NCBI RefSeq assembly: GCF_014197015.1
Contig: NZ_JACIET010000002.1
Location: 744,001 to 808,000, forward strand
Source of the DNA: Niveibacterium umoris
Lineage (GTDB): Bacteria; Pseudomonadota; Gammaproteobacteria; Burkholderiales; Rhodocyclaceae
Direction of reading: 5' to 3'
Length of the DNA: 64,000 bases
A model generated the notes under the pieces. That model had not been told where the DNA came from. It searched no databases and saw only the letters and a list, made by a program, of their open reading frames with translations. Within the stretch, counting starts at the first letter, position 1, and each line of letters opens with the position of its first letter. The translations under genes and the position numbers were made by a program. Below are positions 34,111-43,953 of this stretch, piece after piece.

Positions 34111-34878
34111 TCACACCGGCTGCGGCGATTGCCAGCGCCGGATCTGCGCGATCACCCAATCGCCGTCGTCGCGAGGCAAATCATGACCGGCGGCCGGATG
34201 GGTGACAAGCGGTGCGCCCCACCGTGCCGCCAGTTGCGCCGAGCAGCGTGGGTCGACCAGCGCGTCACGCGCACCCGACAGGATCAGCAGCGGCACGCGC
34301 GGTGGTGCAAGCGGGGCGCGATAGCGCATTGCCGCCAGCAACTGGCACAGCGCATTCCGGCGTGATACCGGGCGTGCCTGGCGGGTCGCGATCCACTCAT
34401 TGATGCAGGCGGTTTCATCGCTGACGCAGCGCGTGGTGGCGCGGAAGATCGTTCGCTCCCACGCAGCGGCGCTGCCGCCGAACACCGCCAGACGCAGCAG
34501 CGCCGCGTAGTTGCGCGGTCGCAGCCGCTGCCAGAACGGGCTGAACGGGCGCAGGCTGGTGTTGATCAGCACGGCGCGCTCGATTTCAAGCGGATGGGCA
34601 TGCGCCCAGCAAACGGTGAGCATCGCGCCGAGCGACATTGCGACAATGCGGTAGGGCGGGGCGATGCCTTGCCGCATCAACTCTGCGCGCGCCGCATCGA
34701 CCATGACTTCGACACGTGTCGGGCTCGCGACATGGTTGAGCACTCCATTGCCGGGCAGGTCGATGCAATGCACTGCGCAGCCCGCCTGCGCCGCTTGCAG
34801 GCGCTCGGGGAAGCAGCCCCAGTGGCCTTGCTCACGCGTGAGACCGCGCAGCAGTATCCAGGGTGTCGGGCGGTTCAT
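34111..34878 (-). CDS. Alpha/beta hydrolase
   Basis: 255 residues from ATG 34878, which overlaps the stop of the upstream M14 gene (ATGA). WILLRGLTREQGHWGCFPERL, CIDLPGNG and the nucleophile elbow VAMSLGAM (Ser82), with Asp in SGARDALVDP and His in AAGHDLPRDDGDWV, complete a catalytic triad. The elbow has Ala in place of the first Gly, as in BioH-like or haloperoxidase-like enzymes. Substrate unknown. Translational coupling to a carboxypeptidase-type gene suggests a joint role in small-molecule amide or ester hydrolysis. Confidence 0.82.
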   Translation of the reverse strand: MNRPTPWILLRGLTREQGHWGCFPERLQAAQAGCAVHCIDLPGNGVLNHVASPTRVEVMVDAARAELMRQGIAPPYRIVAMSLGAMLTVCWAHAHPLEIERAVLINTSLRPFSPFWQRLRPRNYAALLRLAVFGGSAAAWERTIFRATTRCVSDETACINEWIATRQARPVSRRNALCQLLAAMRYRAPLAPPRVPLLILSGARDALVDPRCSAQLAARWGAPLVTHPAAGHDLPRDDGDWVIAQIRRWQSPQPV

Positions 34879-35906
34879 GTGGCCCCTGTACCCGAGCCGT
34901 ACCAGTCGCGCATCGCCAGTTCGTAGTGGCGCGAGCGTTCCTGCGGCGCTGGCAACCAGCGACTGTGGCTGCTGGCCGCACGTGCCATGAAATCGAGCCA
35001 TTGCATGTGCCGCCGCAGTACCCGTTGCTGACGGTGCGCGATGCCAGGGTTGAACATGCCGTGGCGCGAGAAGAGCTGGCGCGGGTTTTTCTTCACCCAC
35101 AGCCAGGACCCCATCTCCAGCGTGAGCGGCAGGAAGATGCGCGTCGAGGCTTGCGTGGCGCGCAGGTAGAGGTAGTCCCAGAGATCGCCGTGCGTGAGGT
35201 AGCTCAGGCTTTGCGGTTCGAAGACGTAGCTGTGCTGGGCGTGCGTCTGGTCGAAGATTTCCTTGAGCGCGTGCACTTCGGGCAGGTGCCGGATCGGTTC
35301 CGAGGTGTGCGCGAAGGGGAACCAGATGCGATCGCGCAGGCCGAAGCCGGAGTGGCAGTCCACCGCTATGCTGAAGCTGCGCGACAGCAGTTCCCGATCG
35401 ACCAGGTCGCACAAGGCCTGGCTTTCGGCCTCCATCGGGGCATTGCTGGGGCCGCGAAACCAGGGCAGCCAGCGTGTCAGCCGCTGCCCCCCGAGCAGAA
35501 ACGGCACCTGTTCGAGTGCGTCCACCGGCGCGTTGCGCATCAGGTCGACGCCGTTGGGGTTGGCACGCGTGTTACGCCACACGCCGGCCGGGTTCACCAG
35601 CGGCATGAACACAATGCGCAAGGTTTCGAGCTGGCGGTGCAGCAGCGCGTCCCAGCGCAGCCGCACCACCAGACTGCGGAGGAACTCGATCACCACCTCG
35701 GCGCCGATCCGCTCCAGCCCGTGAATGCCGCCGAAGAAGCCTATCGCGGGGGCCTCCGGCGCGGGGTTGCCGAGGCTGATCGCATACACCGGGAAGCGCA
35801 GGCGGCCGCTTGCGACTTCGCACAGTACCTGGGCATCGAGGTGGCCTTCGCCCTGGCGAATCACGCGTTCCAGTTCGATCTGCAGCGCAAGTTCAGCGGG
35901 TGGCAT
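34875..35906 (-). CDS. M14 family zinc carboxypeptidase-like protein
   Basis: 343 residues. Zinc ligands His62 and Glu65 (GGIHGLERIG) and His185 (DCHSGFG), with catalytic Glu264 (TLEMGSW); NPNGVDLMRN and LVNPAGVWRN match M14 peptidases of the succinylglutamate-desuccinylase/DUF2817 side of the clan. No signal peptide, so a cytoplasmic amidohydrolase or peptidase is more likely than a digestive carboxypeptidase. First gene of a coupled pair with the hydrolase. Confidence 0.82.
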   Translation of the reverse strand: MPPAELALQIELERVIRQGEGHLDAQVLCEVASGRLRFPVYAISLGNPAPEAPAIGFFGGIHGLERIGAEVVIEFLRSLVVRLRWDALLHRQLETLRIVFMPLVNPAGVWRNTRANPNGVDLMRNAPVDALEQVPFLLGGQRLTRWLPWFRGPSNAPMEAESQALCDLVDRELLSRSFSIAVDCHSGFGLRDRIWFPFAHTSEPIRHLPEVHALKEIFDQTHAQHSYVFEPQSLSYLTHGDLWDYLYLRATQASTRIFLPLTLEMGSWLWVKKNPRQLFSRHGMFNPGIAHRQQRVLRRHMQWLDFMARAASSHSRWLPAPQERSRHYELAMRDWYGSGTGAT

Positions 35907-35978
35907 CGGCTTCGGGTTCGGGGCGGGAACCGCAGCATAGCCCAGCCCGATTGCAGCAATTCGAGCCTGTCATGTGAC

Positions 35979-36008
35979 AAGGCCGCCCGGCATGTGCGGG
36001 GCGGCCTT
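35979..36008. terminator. Hairpin between the OmpA gene and the M14 gene
   Basis: Perfect 10-bp inverted repeat AAGGCCGCCC/GGGCGGCCTT (35979-35988 and 35999-36008) with a 10-base loop. It lies just after the stop of the minus-strand OmpA gene. There is only a short T-run, so termination strength is uncertain. Confidence 0.6.
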
Positions 36009-36032
36009 GGGGGTGGGCGCAGCGCGGGTGGC

Positions 36033-37157
36033 TCAGAGGCCGAACAGGCCCTTGAGCTTGGCCGCGGCGTCGATGGCGTTGACCGCGTCGTTGATCGTGA
36101 TGCCCTTGCTCGCCTCCTGGCTGTTGCCCTGGGCTGGTGCTTGCTGCTGCGTCTGGCGTGCGGCAGGCGTGGCGCGCGGGGCGCTGGCCGTGGTTGTGCC
36201 GCCCGGGCTGGCGGCCGTGGCGCTGCGCGCGACGATCTCGACCCGCCGGTTCTTGGCGCGACCCGCGTCGGTGGTGTTGGGGGCCACCGGCTGCGTCATG
36301 CCACGGCCACTCGCGTTCAGGCGCCCCATGTCGATGCCCTGCTGGGTCGCCAGCGCCATCGCGACGGCGCTGGCGCGCGCTTCCGACAGCTGCTGGTTGG
36401 CGTCGGCGCCGCCCACATCGTCGGTGTGGCCGATGATGTCCAGCTTCAGTGTCGGGTTGTCCTGCAGCACCTTGCCCAGTTCCTTCAAGGTGGCGGCAGA
36501 GGCGGCGGTGAGCGTGGCCTTGCCGGTATCGAACTGGAAGCCGTAGAGGTCCACCTTGCCGTTTTCGCTCAGCGACTTGGCGATCGGGCTGTTGCCGCTG
36601 ACGGCGATACGCCCGTCATCGAGTTGGCCCTTCTCGACGACGAACTGCCAGATGCCGCCGTCGTTTACCCACATCGAGACATAGGTGTTGCCGCGCTGCG
36701 CGGCGAGGTACTGATTGTCGCGGCTGTAGTTCAGGTACAGATCGCGCGCCTTCATCAGCTTCTGGAAATCGCCGAGGTTGGATTCGGTGCAGGGGCGTTC
36801 GCAGGTAAAAAGCTCCGTGAAGCCCGAACGGCGCAGCGCCGACTGGTAGTTGCGGAAGATCTGCAGCGCCGAGGCGGACTCGGGCCGGTTGTAGTGGATG
36901 TAGGTGACCGCGCCTTCGAGCGGCATCAGCTTGTCGGCGACGTATTCACTGCCGCGCAGGTAGGGCTTGCTGAGGATCAGCTGGAATTCTTCGTATTCCT
37001 TGAAGTCGTAATGATCCATCTTGGCGCCCGGGTAGGGCGGAACTTCCGGGTGATCCGGACCTGAGGCGCCAATGGCCGGGGTGGCACCCAAACCGAACAG
37101 GACGAAGCCGATGCCGAGCAGGCGGAAAGAAAGGCGCATGGAGTACGCGGGCAGCAT
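36033..37157 (-). CDS. OmpA family outer-membrane/periplasmic protein
   Basis: 374 residues from ATG 37157 (GAGG eight bases upstream). Signal peptide (LLGIGFVLFGLGATPAIGA), then a DUF4892-like domain (about 40-200) with a Cys pair (FTCERPCTES), and a C-terminal OmpA peptidoglycan-binding domain (about 220-310: FQFDTGKATLT, DIIGHTDDVGG, LSEARASAVA, GRAKNRRVEIV). A low-complexity Ala/Thr/Gln tail ends it. It probably links the outer membrane to peptidoglycan. Confidence 0.9.
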   Translation of the reverse strand: MLPAYSMRLSFRLLGIGFVLFGLGATPAIGASGPDHPEVPPYPGAKMDHYDFKEYEEFQLILSKPYLRGSEYVADKLMPLEGAVTYIHYNRPESASALQIFRNYQSALRRSGFTELFTCERPCTESNLGDFQKLMKARDLYLNYSRDNQYLAAQRGNTYVSMWVNDGGIWQFVVEKGQLDDGRIAVSGNSPIAKSLSENGKVDLYGFQFDTGKATLTAASAATLKELGKVLQDNPTLKLDIIGHTDDVGGADANQQLSEARASAVAMALATQQGIDMGRLNASGRGMTQPVAPNTTDAGRAKNRRVEIVARSATAASPGGTTTASAPRATPAARQTQQQAPAQGNSQEASKGITINDAVNAIDAAAKLKGLFGL

Positions 37158-37252
37158 TGTTTTGCCTCATGTGTGTTGGGGTCGCCGCGCATGATGCCGA
37201 ATGGGTAACGGCAATTCCAGCATTGAATTCACACGGGATGTAAATCTCCGCG

Positions 37253-38140
37253 TCAGCGTCGCCGCTGGGCGCGCTGCGCGCTCTTCGCGAGTTTTTGCGT
37301 GAAGCCGCCAAAATCGAGGCCGAGTTTCTGAGACAAGACGCGCGCTTCGCGTTCAACGGCGGCCCAGTCCGGCGGATAGCCCTCGTCGTTGAAGGCGAAG
37401 GCGATACGGTTGCCGTCGCCCGCCACTTCCTGAACGATCAGGCGCTCGTGGAATACCTCGCGCAGCAGGTCGATATGGGCGGCGCTGTCTTCGCCCTTTA
37501 CCGCGAGGTTGCAGACCAGCATGCCGGCGGGCTTGAGGCGGGCGCGGATATTCAGGTAGAAGCGCTCGTCGCAGAAGGCGGGCACGATGCCGTTCTCGTC
37601 GTAACCATCGAGCAGCACTACGTCGGCGCGATCCTCGGTGCTGGCGAAATACTCGACTGCGTCGGCGCACAGCACGGCGAGCCGCGCGTCGTCTGGCGGC
37701 ACTGCAAACTGCTCGCGCAGCGCGATCACATCGGCGCTGATCTCCACCGTTGTTATGCGCGATCGCAGCAGGTGGCGATGGCAGAACTTGGTCAGGGAGC
37801 CGCCGCCCATGCCGATGATCACCAGATGCTTGGGTCGTGGCTGGAACAGCAGGAAAGCCATCATCTTGCGCGTGTAGGCAGCGTGCAGCGCAAAGGGTTC
37901 GGCGATCTCCATCTCGCTTTGCACCAGCGCCAGCGTGAAGTGCAAGCGCCGCAGCTTGCCGTCGTCAATCACGAAGGGGCGCGGGTACTCGCCGTCGCGT
38001 AGAAGGCGGATCAGGTGGTGGAGGTCGGTGTCAGCGGCTTCGAGCACGCGCACCACGCCACGTTCCTGCAGGAAGTTCGCGGGGAATTCCAGCAGGCCAT
38101 CGGCGGTAACGCGTGCTTCGATTGAAGCGGGGCGGCTCAT
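37253..38140 (-). CDS. Spermidine-synthase-like methyltransferase-fold protein
   Basis: 295 residues. A Rossmann fold with the motif VIIGMGGGSLTKFCHRHL (nucleotide-binding loop), ITTVEISADVIALREQF and VVLLDGYDENG matches spermidine-synthase-type proteins. The N-terminal substrate-binding part is short and the aminopropyltransferase Asp-rich GGGDG-type motif is altered (GMGGGS), so it may use a different substrate. Soluble and single. The symbol speE is not justified. Confidence 0.78.
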   Translation of the reverse strand: MSRPASIEARVTADGLLEFPANFLQERGVVRVLEAADTDLHHLIRLLRDGEYPRPFVIDDGKLRRLHFTLALVQSEMEIAEPFALHAAYTRKMMAFLLFQPRPKHLVIIGMGGGSLTKFCHRHLLRSRITTVEISADVIALREQFAVPPDDARLAVLCADAVEYFASTEDRADVVLLDGYDENGIVPAFCDERFYLNIRARLKPAGMLVCNLAVKGEDSAAHIDLLREVFHERLIVQEVAGDGNRIAFAFNDEGYPPDWAAVEREARVLSQKLGLDFGGFTQKLAKSAQRAQRRR

Positions 38141-38176
38141 GTGAAGGGTGGCGATGAGGTGTTGCGCAGCGTTGAA

Positions 38177-39592
<1,416 letters not shown>

Positions 39593-39623
39593 GCGCAATT
39601 ATCCGCCGCGCAGGTGGGGCGTG

Positions 39624-39664
39624 GCCGGAAAATACGCAGTCGGATTTCAGTCGCCGGAAAATAC
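39624..39664. repeat. 12-bp direct repeat upstream of dbpA and csp
   Basis: GCCGGAAAATAC occurs at 39624-39635 and again at 39653-39664, 29 bases apart (nearly three helical turns), in the divergent region between dbpA and csp. This spacing would put two protein copies on the same DNA face. Confidence 0.55.
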
Positions 39665-39832
39665 TTGTTGCTTTATTCCCGGAATGGGCGCACCGTTCGC
39701 CTCGCGTTAATCAAGCAGTGTCTCTGTTGTTCGCTCATACCTCCGGTATTCCTGCTTTCATCGTTCCGCCGCCTTGACGACCGCCCAACCAGGGCAAGAC
39801 CCTGTTCATTATTTCTATTCAGGAGATTCATC

Positions 39833-40036
39833 ATGGCTGCAGGTACTGTGAAGTGGTTCAACGATTCCAAGGGCTTCGGTTTCATCACCCCGGATGGCGG
39901 TGGTCAAGATCTGTTCGCGCACTTTTCCGCCATTCAAGGTGGTGGTTTCAAGACGCTGCAGGAAAACCAGCGCGTCACGTTTGACGTGACCAAGGGCCCG
40001 AAGGGCGATCAGGCTTCGAACATCCGCCCGGAGTAA
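39833..40036 (+). CDS. Cold-shock domain protein (CspA family)
   Basis: 67 residues, a single OB-fold cold-shock domain with RNA-binding motifs RNP1 (KGFGFI) and RNP2 (DLFAHF; usually VFVHF). [21 protein letters not shown] is typical. AGGAG at 39821-39825 gives a strong ribosome site. The 5' region from the dbpA start is about 240 bases and contains a small CAGGG/CCCTG hairpin (39790-39804), in keeping with the long leaders of cold-shock mRNAs. It is followed by a strongly folded 3' region and infA. Confidence 0.95.
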   Translation: MAAGTVKWFNDSKGFGFITPDGGGQDLFAHFSAIQGGGFKTLQENQRVTFDVTKGPKGDQASNIRPE

Positions 40037-40045
40037 GCGTGACGC

Positions 40046-40115
40046 TGGCGGGTTTTCCACCCGCCAACGCACCGCATGCTCCGGCATCGCGTGCCACCCC
40101 GGTGGTGTGCGATGC
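40046..40115 (+). other. Two stem-loops between csp and infA
   Basis: Stem-loop 1: TGGCGGGT (40046-40053) pairs with ACCCGCCA (40059-40066), 8 bp, loop TTTCC. Stem-loop 2: GCATCGC (40084-40090) pairs with GCGATGC (40109-40115), enclosing an inner stem GCCACC/GGTGGT (40093-40106). They stand before the terminator hairpin at 40122, making three consecutive structures in about 105 bases. Role unknown: mRNA stability, a thermosensor or an attenuator are possible. Confidence 0.6.
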
Positions 40116-40121
40116 CCCCGG

Positions 40122-40150
40122 AAAAGCCCGGCACTTTGCCGGGCTTTTTT
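40122..40150 (+). terminator. Strong Rho-independent terminator between csp and infA
   Basis: 12-bp perfect stem AAAAGCCCGGCA/TGCCGGGCTTTT (40122-40148) with a CTT loop, followed by T6 and GTTTT. It lies only about 28 bases before the infA start codon. Confidence 0.93.
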
Positions 40151-40178
40151 GTTTTCGAATTGCCTGAGGAGTCCACAC

Positions 40179-40433
40179 ATGTCCAAGGAAGAACCGATCG
40201 TCATGAACGGTCAAGTCACCGAAGTGCTGCCCGATGCACGCTTCCGTGTCACGCTCGATAACGGGCACGAATTGGTCGCCTACACCGCGGGCAAGATGCG
40301 CAAGCACCGCATCCGCATCCTCACTGGCGACAAGGTCACGCTTGAAATGTCGGCCTACGACCTGAGCAAGGGTCGCATTACCTTCCGCGTGATCGAAGAT
40401 CGCGGTCCGGCGCCGCAACGCCGCCGCTTCTGA
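40179..40433 (+). CDS. infA: Translation initiation factor IF-1 (second-copy type)
   Basis: 84 residues from ATG 40179 (GGAG in CTGAGGAGTCC, nine bases upstream). OB-fold S1-type domain with [43 protein letters not shown], typical of IF-1. The C-terminal extension GPAPQRRRF is longer and more basic than the 72-residue ribosomal-operon copy, as in betaproteobacterial second infA genes. IF-1 blocks the ribosomal A site during initiation and also has RNA chaperone activity. No room is left for a separate promoter between the terminator and the gene. Confidence 0.94.
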   Translation: MSKEEPIVMNGQVTEVLPDARFRVTLDNGHELVAYTAGKMRKHRIRILTGDKVTLEMSAYDLSKGRITFRVIEDRGPAPQRRRF

Positions 40434-40479
40434 TCGACCCGTCTTGACGTCACGCCGCGCGGCGTCGGATAGTCGCGCG

Positions 40480-40890
40480 ATGACCTCGGACGCCCTACTT
40501 CGGCGCGCGACACAGCGGCTTGTCGCGGCCATCCTCATCAGTCTCCTCTGTGCCTGCGGTGGTGTCGCTTTCCACCTGCCCGAGCACTCCGCCGAACACA
40601 TGTCGGTACCGGTTCGCCTCGCGGCCGGCGAGCAGCGCCTTGCGCTCAGCACGCCGTCTGGCGCTGGCGCGGATCTCCGACTGGCCAGCGAAAACCCCGC
40701 AATCGTGGCGATCGAAGTGCGCGAGCACGGCATGGGCGCGGCCGATTTGACACTGGTGGCGAAGGCACCGGGCAGTGCCCGCGTGCATTACGTCAATCGC
40801 TCGATGTTGCCGCGAGATCCCGTCAAGCGCGCACAGATCGACTACATCCGTGCGGCCTCGCTGGGCAGCTTCCTTGTCACGGTGAAGTAG
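40480..40890 (+). CDS. Lipoprotein of unknown function
   Basis: 136 residues from ATG 40480. A lipobox in LISLLCAC follows a basic N-terminus (LLRRATQRL), so the protein is probably lipid-anchored. The mature domain is beta-rich and resembles bacterial Ig-like or stalk domains (LASENPAIVAIEVREHG, LTLVAKAPGSARVHYVN). No named family recognised. Tandem after infA with a 46-base gap; no Shine-Dalgarno seen. Confidence 0.7.
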   Translation: MTSDALLRRATQRLVAAILISLLCACGGVAFHLPEHSAEHMSVPVRLAAGEQRLALSTPSGAGADLRLASENPAIVAIEVREHGMGAADLTLVAKAPGSARVHYVNRSMLPRDPVKRAQIDYIRAASLGSFLVTVK

Positions 40891-41055
40891 CGCAGGCCAC
40901 CGCCTGCCGCGACGGTGTGTCGTCACCCGCTTGCGCCCGAAGCGGGCGTGAAACCTCTGCTTACGACATTTACATTTTGAGATTCAGCCCCGCGACATGG
41001 CTGCGCGTTGAGGTCTGCATGGGCGCCATTTTGTCGCGCCCGGGTGGAGACCAGA

Positions 41056-41397
41056 ATGAAACGCTTGATTGGTGCGGCTGCGCTGACCTTCGGACTGCTC
41101 GCAAGCTTCGGCGCTTGTGCGCATGACGGGTATGACCGCGACCACTACCGCGACTGGCATGAGCACCATGAACGTGAGCGGCATGAACACGAGTGGCGCG
41201 AGCGGGCTTGGCGCGAGCACGAATGGCGGGAGCATGAATGGCGCGAGCGGGAACGCTGGCACGACGACCATCGCGGCTGGTATCCGGTGTATGCGCCGGC
41301 GTATCGCCCCTACTACCCGGTTCCCGTTCCGGTGCCGGTGTATCCCCGCGCCGCCATCACCATCGGCATCCCGCCGATCGTGATTCCGCTGCACTGA
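41056..41397 (+). CDS. Exported His/Glu/Arg/Trp-rich repeat protein
   Basis: 113 residues from ATG 41056 (GGAG seven bases upstream). Signal peptide (KRLIGAAALTFGLLASFGACA/HD). Residues ~23-75 are almost only His, Glu, Arg, Trp, Asp and Tyr, with imperfect HEWRER/WREHEWREHEW repeats; then a Pro/Tyr/Val-rich segment (YYPVPVPVPVYP) and a hydrophobic Ile/Pro end. The His clusters could bind metal ions and the alternating charge gives a long helix. No family recognised beyond general similarity to YXWGXW/His-rich envelope proteins. Confidence 0.75.
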   Translation: MKRLIGAAALTFGLLASFGACAHDGYDRDHYRDWHEHHERERHEHEWRERAWREHEWREHEWRERERWHDDHRGWYPVYAPAYRPYYPVPVPVPVYPRAAITIGIPPIVIPLH

Positions 41398-41400
41398 GCC

Positions 41401-42834
41401 TTACGCTGGCGGTGCGATCGCTTCCGCGTAGTCGTAGAGCGCGCCAAGAATCGCTTCGCCACGCTCGTCGGCGGTTTCGCTGAGTGCGTCGATGCGGTCG
41501 AAGAAGGCCGGCAGCGATCGCGCTCCGCCGGCGCCCTGATGCAACTGCGCGACGCGGTGCATTTCCCAACGTGCCAGCTCGCCCTCGTTGAGGCTGTCGG
41601 GGAAATTGCGCGCGCGGTAGCGGAACAGCAATTCCTCCAGCCGGTGGTCGGCGAAGCTCACTGTTTCGCTGGCCAGCGCGGAAGGGTCGAGTACGCGCAA
41701 CTGGTTCAGCAGGCGTCGGTCGCCATTGCCGACAAAGCCGCCGTAGAGGTCCTCATCGACATCGACCGGCGTGTCGGTTTCGGGCCGCGCGAACACGTCG
41801 CGCCACAGCCCGGCCAGAGGCGGCAGGGTTTGCGCAGCCTCGGCGTGTCGCAGCGCCTGCCCCAGATCGATTGCCCATTTGTCGGCCATCGCCGGGCTCA
41901 AGGTCTTCAGGTTGCCGATCACCACCGGTGATTTGTTGATGTGGATGGTCTTGATCGGCAGCCGCGTCACGCCGTCGGGCAGTGCGTCGGCGCGGGTGAA
42001 CATGCGTTCGCGCACGGTGGCTGCGTCAAGGGTGGCGAGTTCGCGCGGATCCTGCGCGAGGTCCCACACGATGATTTCGTTCTTGTTCGTCGGGTGCGGG
42101 CCGAGCGGCCAGACGACCGCGATGCAGCCGCGCTCCGGGCCGAACATCCCGGACACATGCAGGAAGGGGCGCGGGTGGGCGAGGTCGATCTCGGCCAGCA
42201 CCGCGTCTTTTTTGCGCAGTTTCAGGCAGAACTCCCACAGGCGCGGCTGCAGGCCGCGGATCAGTCGCGCCAGCGCGATCGTGGCACGCACGTCGGAGAG
42301 CGCATCATGCGCCGCCTCATGTGCCAGCCCGTTCGCGGCGGTCAGGTGTTCGAGCTTGAACGAGGGACGGCCATCTTCATGGCGCGGCCATTCGATGCCC
42401 TCCGGCCGCAGTGCGTACATGCAGCGCACCACGTCGAGCAGATCCCATCGGCCGCAGTCGTTCTGCCACTCGCGGGCGTAGGGGTCGATGAGGTTGCGCC
42501 AGAACAGGTGGCGGGTGACTTCGTCGTCGAAGCGCAGCGTGTTGTAGCCGACACCGACGGTGCCCGAGCGCGCCAGCTCGTGCTCGATCGCCGCAGCGAA
42601 TGCGTGTTCCGGCAGGCCGCGTTCAAGGCAGGTCTGCGGCAGGATGCCAGTGAGCAGGCAGCTCTCCGGATCCGGCAGGTAATCCGGCGCCGGCTGGCAG
42701 TAGATCATCTGCGGCGCGCCAATCTCGTTCAGTTCGGCATCGGTGCGCACACCGGCAAATTGCGCCGGGCGGTCGCGCCGCGGCATCACGCCAAAGGTCT
42801 CGTAGTCGTGCCAGTAGAAGCTGTGGTCGGCCAT
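41401..42834 (-). CDS. sbcB: Exodeoxyribonuclease I
   Basis: 477 residues, full length. 3'-to-5' single-strand DNA exonuclease of the DEDDh type: ExoI motif HDYETFG (Asp/Glu), ExoII GYNTLRFDDEVTR, ExoIII HDALSDVRATIALA. The SH3-like and C-terminal helical domains (WALAQ-, PEVGN-type IHINKSPVVIGNLKTL, EELLFRYRARNFPDSL) that bind DNA and SSB are present. It acts in mismatch repair and recombination. Single, minus strand; its stop lies four bases from that of the plus-strand repeat protein. Confidence 0.95.
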   Translation of the reverse strand: MADHSFYWHDYETFGVMPRRDRPAQFAGVRTDAELNEIGAPQMIYCQPAPDYLPDPESCLLTGILPQTCLERGLPEHAFAAAIEHELARSGTVGVGYNTLRFDDEVTRHLFWRNLIDPYAREWQNDCGRWDLLDVVRCMYALRPEGIEWPRHEDGRPSFKLEHLTAANGLAHEAAHDALSDVRATIALARLIRGLQPRLWEFCLKLRKKDAVLAEIDLAHPRPFLHVSGMFGPERGCIAVVWPLGPHPTNKNEIIVWDLAQDPRELATLDAATVRERMFTRADALPDGVTRLPIKTIHINKSPVVIGNLKTLSPAMADKWAIDLGQALRHAEAAQTLPPLAGLWRDVFARPETDTPVDVDEDLYGGFVGNGDRRLLNQLRVLDPSALASETVSFADHRLEELLFRYRARNFPDSLNEGELARWEMHRVAQLHQGAGGARSLPAFFDRIDALSETADERGEAILGALYDYAEAIAPPA

Positions 42835-42883
42835 GGGTGCAGGTTCCGGGTGCGGTACCGGATTTTCGCACGGGCCGCGCCGA

Positions 42884-43867
42884 CTACTTCGACCCGAGTT
42901 TCAGCGTCTCCCACAGGAAGGGCTTGAGCTGGGGCCACCAACGGCCGCCCAGCGCGAGGTTGACGGTGTGGGTCATATCCGGTTGGGCAACCACCGTGCA
43001 GCGGCCGCCTGCATCGGTGATCGCCTTCTGCGTCGGCAGCACGTTGTCGTTCCAGGTTGCGCCGGTATTGCTGTCGGTCGGGTTGGCGTTGAACATCAGC
43101 ACCGGGCTGTCGGTCGCGTCAAAGTGAAACAGGCTGCTGGTGTCGATGCCGGCTTCGACCAGTGTGGCCCCGGTGGCGATGGCGCCCTGCACATGTGCGC
43201 TGACGCCGGGGAAGTCAGAGACAGAGCCGGCGAGCGTATCGGCCTCGATCGCGTTGATCAGCGAAATCCCTCCGCCAGCCGAAGTGCCGATCGTCGCAAC
43301 GCGGTTCGGGTCGATGTGGTAGGTCGCCGCGTTCGCGCGCAGGTAGCGGATCGCGTTCATCGCGTCTTCCGTAGCCTGCTGGATCGCGCGCACGCGGATC
43401 GCGGGATTGGCTTCATTGTCGGGGGTCAGGCGGTAGTTGATCGTCGCCGCGACATAGCCGGCGCGGGCGTACGTCATCGCATCCTCGCGGTGGTCTTCCT
43501 TGCTGCCGCCGACGAAGCTGCCGCCGTGGATCCAGATCACAAGGGGCTGCGGGGTGCCCGCCGTCGCATTCGGCGGCACCGCGACATCGAGCTTGAGCAC
43601 CAGTTCACTGGTGCCGATTTCGCTCGCCTTGGTGAGATTCGAGGTGTACTGGATGCCCCCTTCGTTGGGGCGGCGCGAGTACACAACGTTCAGCGACGGC
43701 GTGATCTGCGCATCCGCATACTGTGGGCTGACGTACATCCCGGTTTCGGGCGGCGGCAGCGGGGTTGGCCTGGGGGGTGGCATGGGCGCGCCGCCGCCAT
43801 CACCTCCACCGCCACAGGCCGTCAACGCGAACAAGAGAAGTGCCGATGCCAGTTTTGCCTGGTTCAT
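42884..43867 (-). CDS. Lipoprotein esterase of the alpha/beta-hydrolase fold
   Basis: 327 residues. Lipobox LFALTAC then a Gly/Pro-rich linker (~20-42), so the enzyme is tethered to a membrane. The oxyanion-hole motif WIHGGSFVGGSK, the nucleophile motif GTSAGGG and MTHTVNL (His) place it in the hormone-sensitive-lipase/BD-FAE type carboxylesterases. The chain NPRVATIG-like DPNRVATIGTS is typical. Substrate unknown: short acyl esters or feruloyl/carbohydrate esters are possible. It lies 49 bases downstream-side of sbcB on the same strand. Confidence 0.85.
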   Translation of the reverse strand: MNQAKLASALLLFALTACGGGGDGGGAPMPPPRPTPLPPPETGMYVSPQYADAQITPSLNVVYSRRPNEGGIQYTSNLTKASEIGTSELVLKLDVAVPPNATAGTPQPLVIWIHGGSFVGGSKEDHREDAMTYARAGYVAATINYRLTPDNEANPAIRVRAIQQATEDAMNAIRYLRANAATYHIDPNRVATIGTSAGGGISLINAIEADTLAGSVSDFPGVSAHVQGAIATGATLVEAGIDTSSLFHFDATDSPVLMFNANPTDSNTGATWNDNVLPTQKAITDAGGRCTVVAQPDMTHTVNLALGGRWWPQLKPFLWETLKLGSK

Positions 43868-43953
43868 GAAGTCTCGTCCCGCTTATCAGGTGGACGCCAT
43901 CATGCCGCTTGCATGCCATCGGGGGTGCAACGAATTGTTGCGGCTTGTTTGGC

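Noticed and set aside
34863-37064. 733-codon plus-strand frame across three minus-strand genes
   Set aside because: It spans M14, a terminator hairpin and OmpA genes, all well supported on the other strand.
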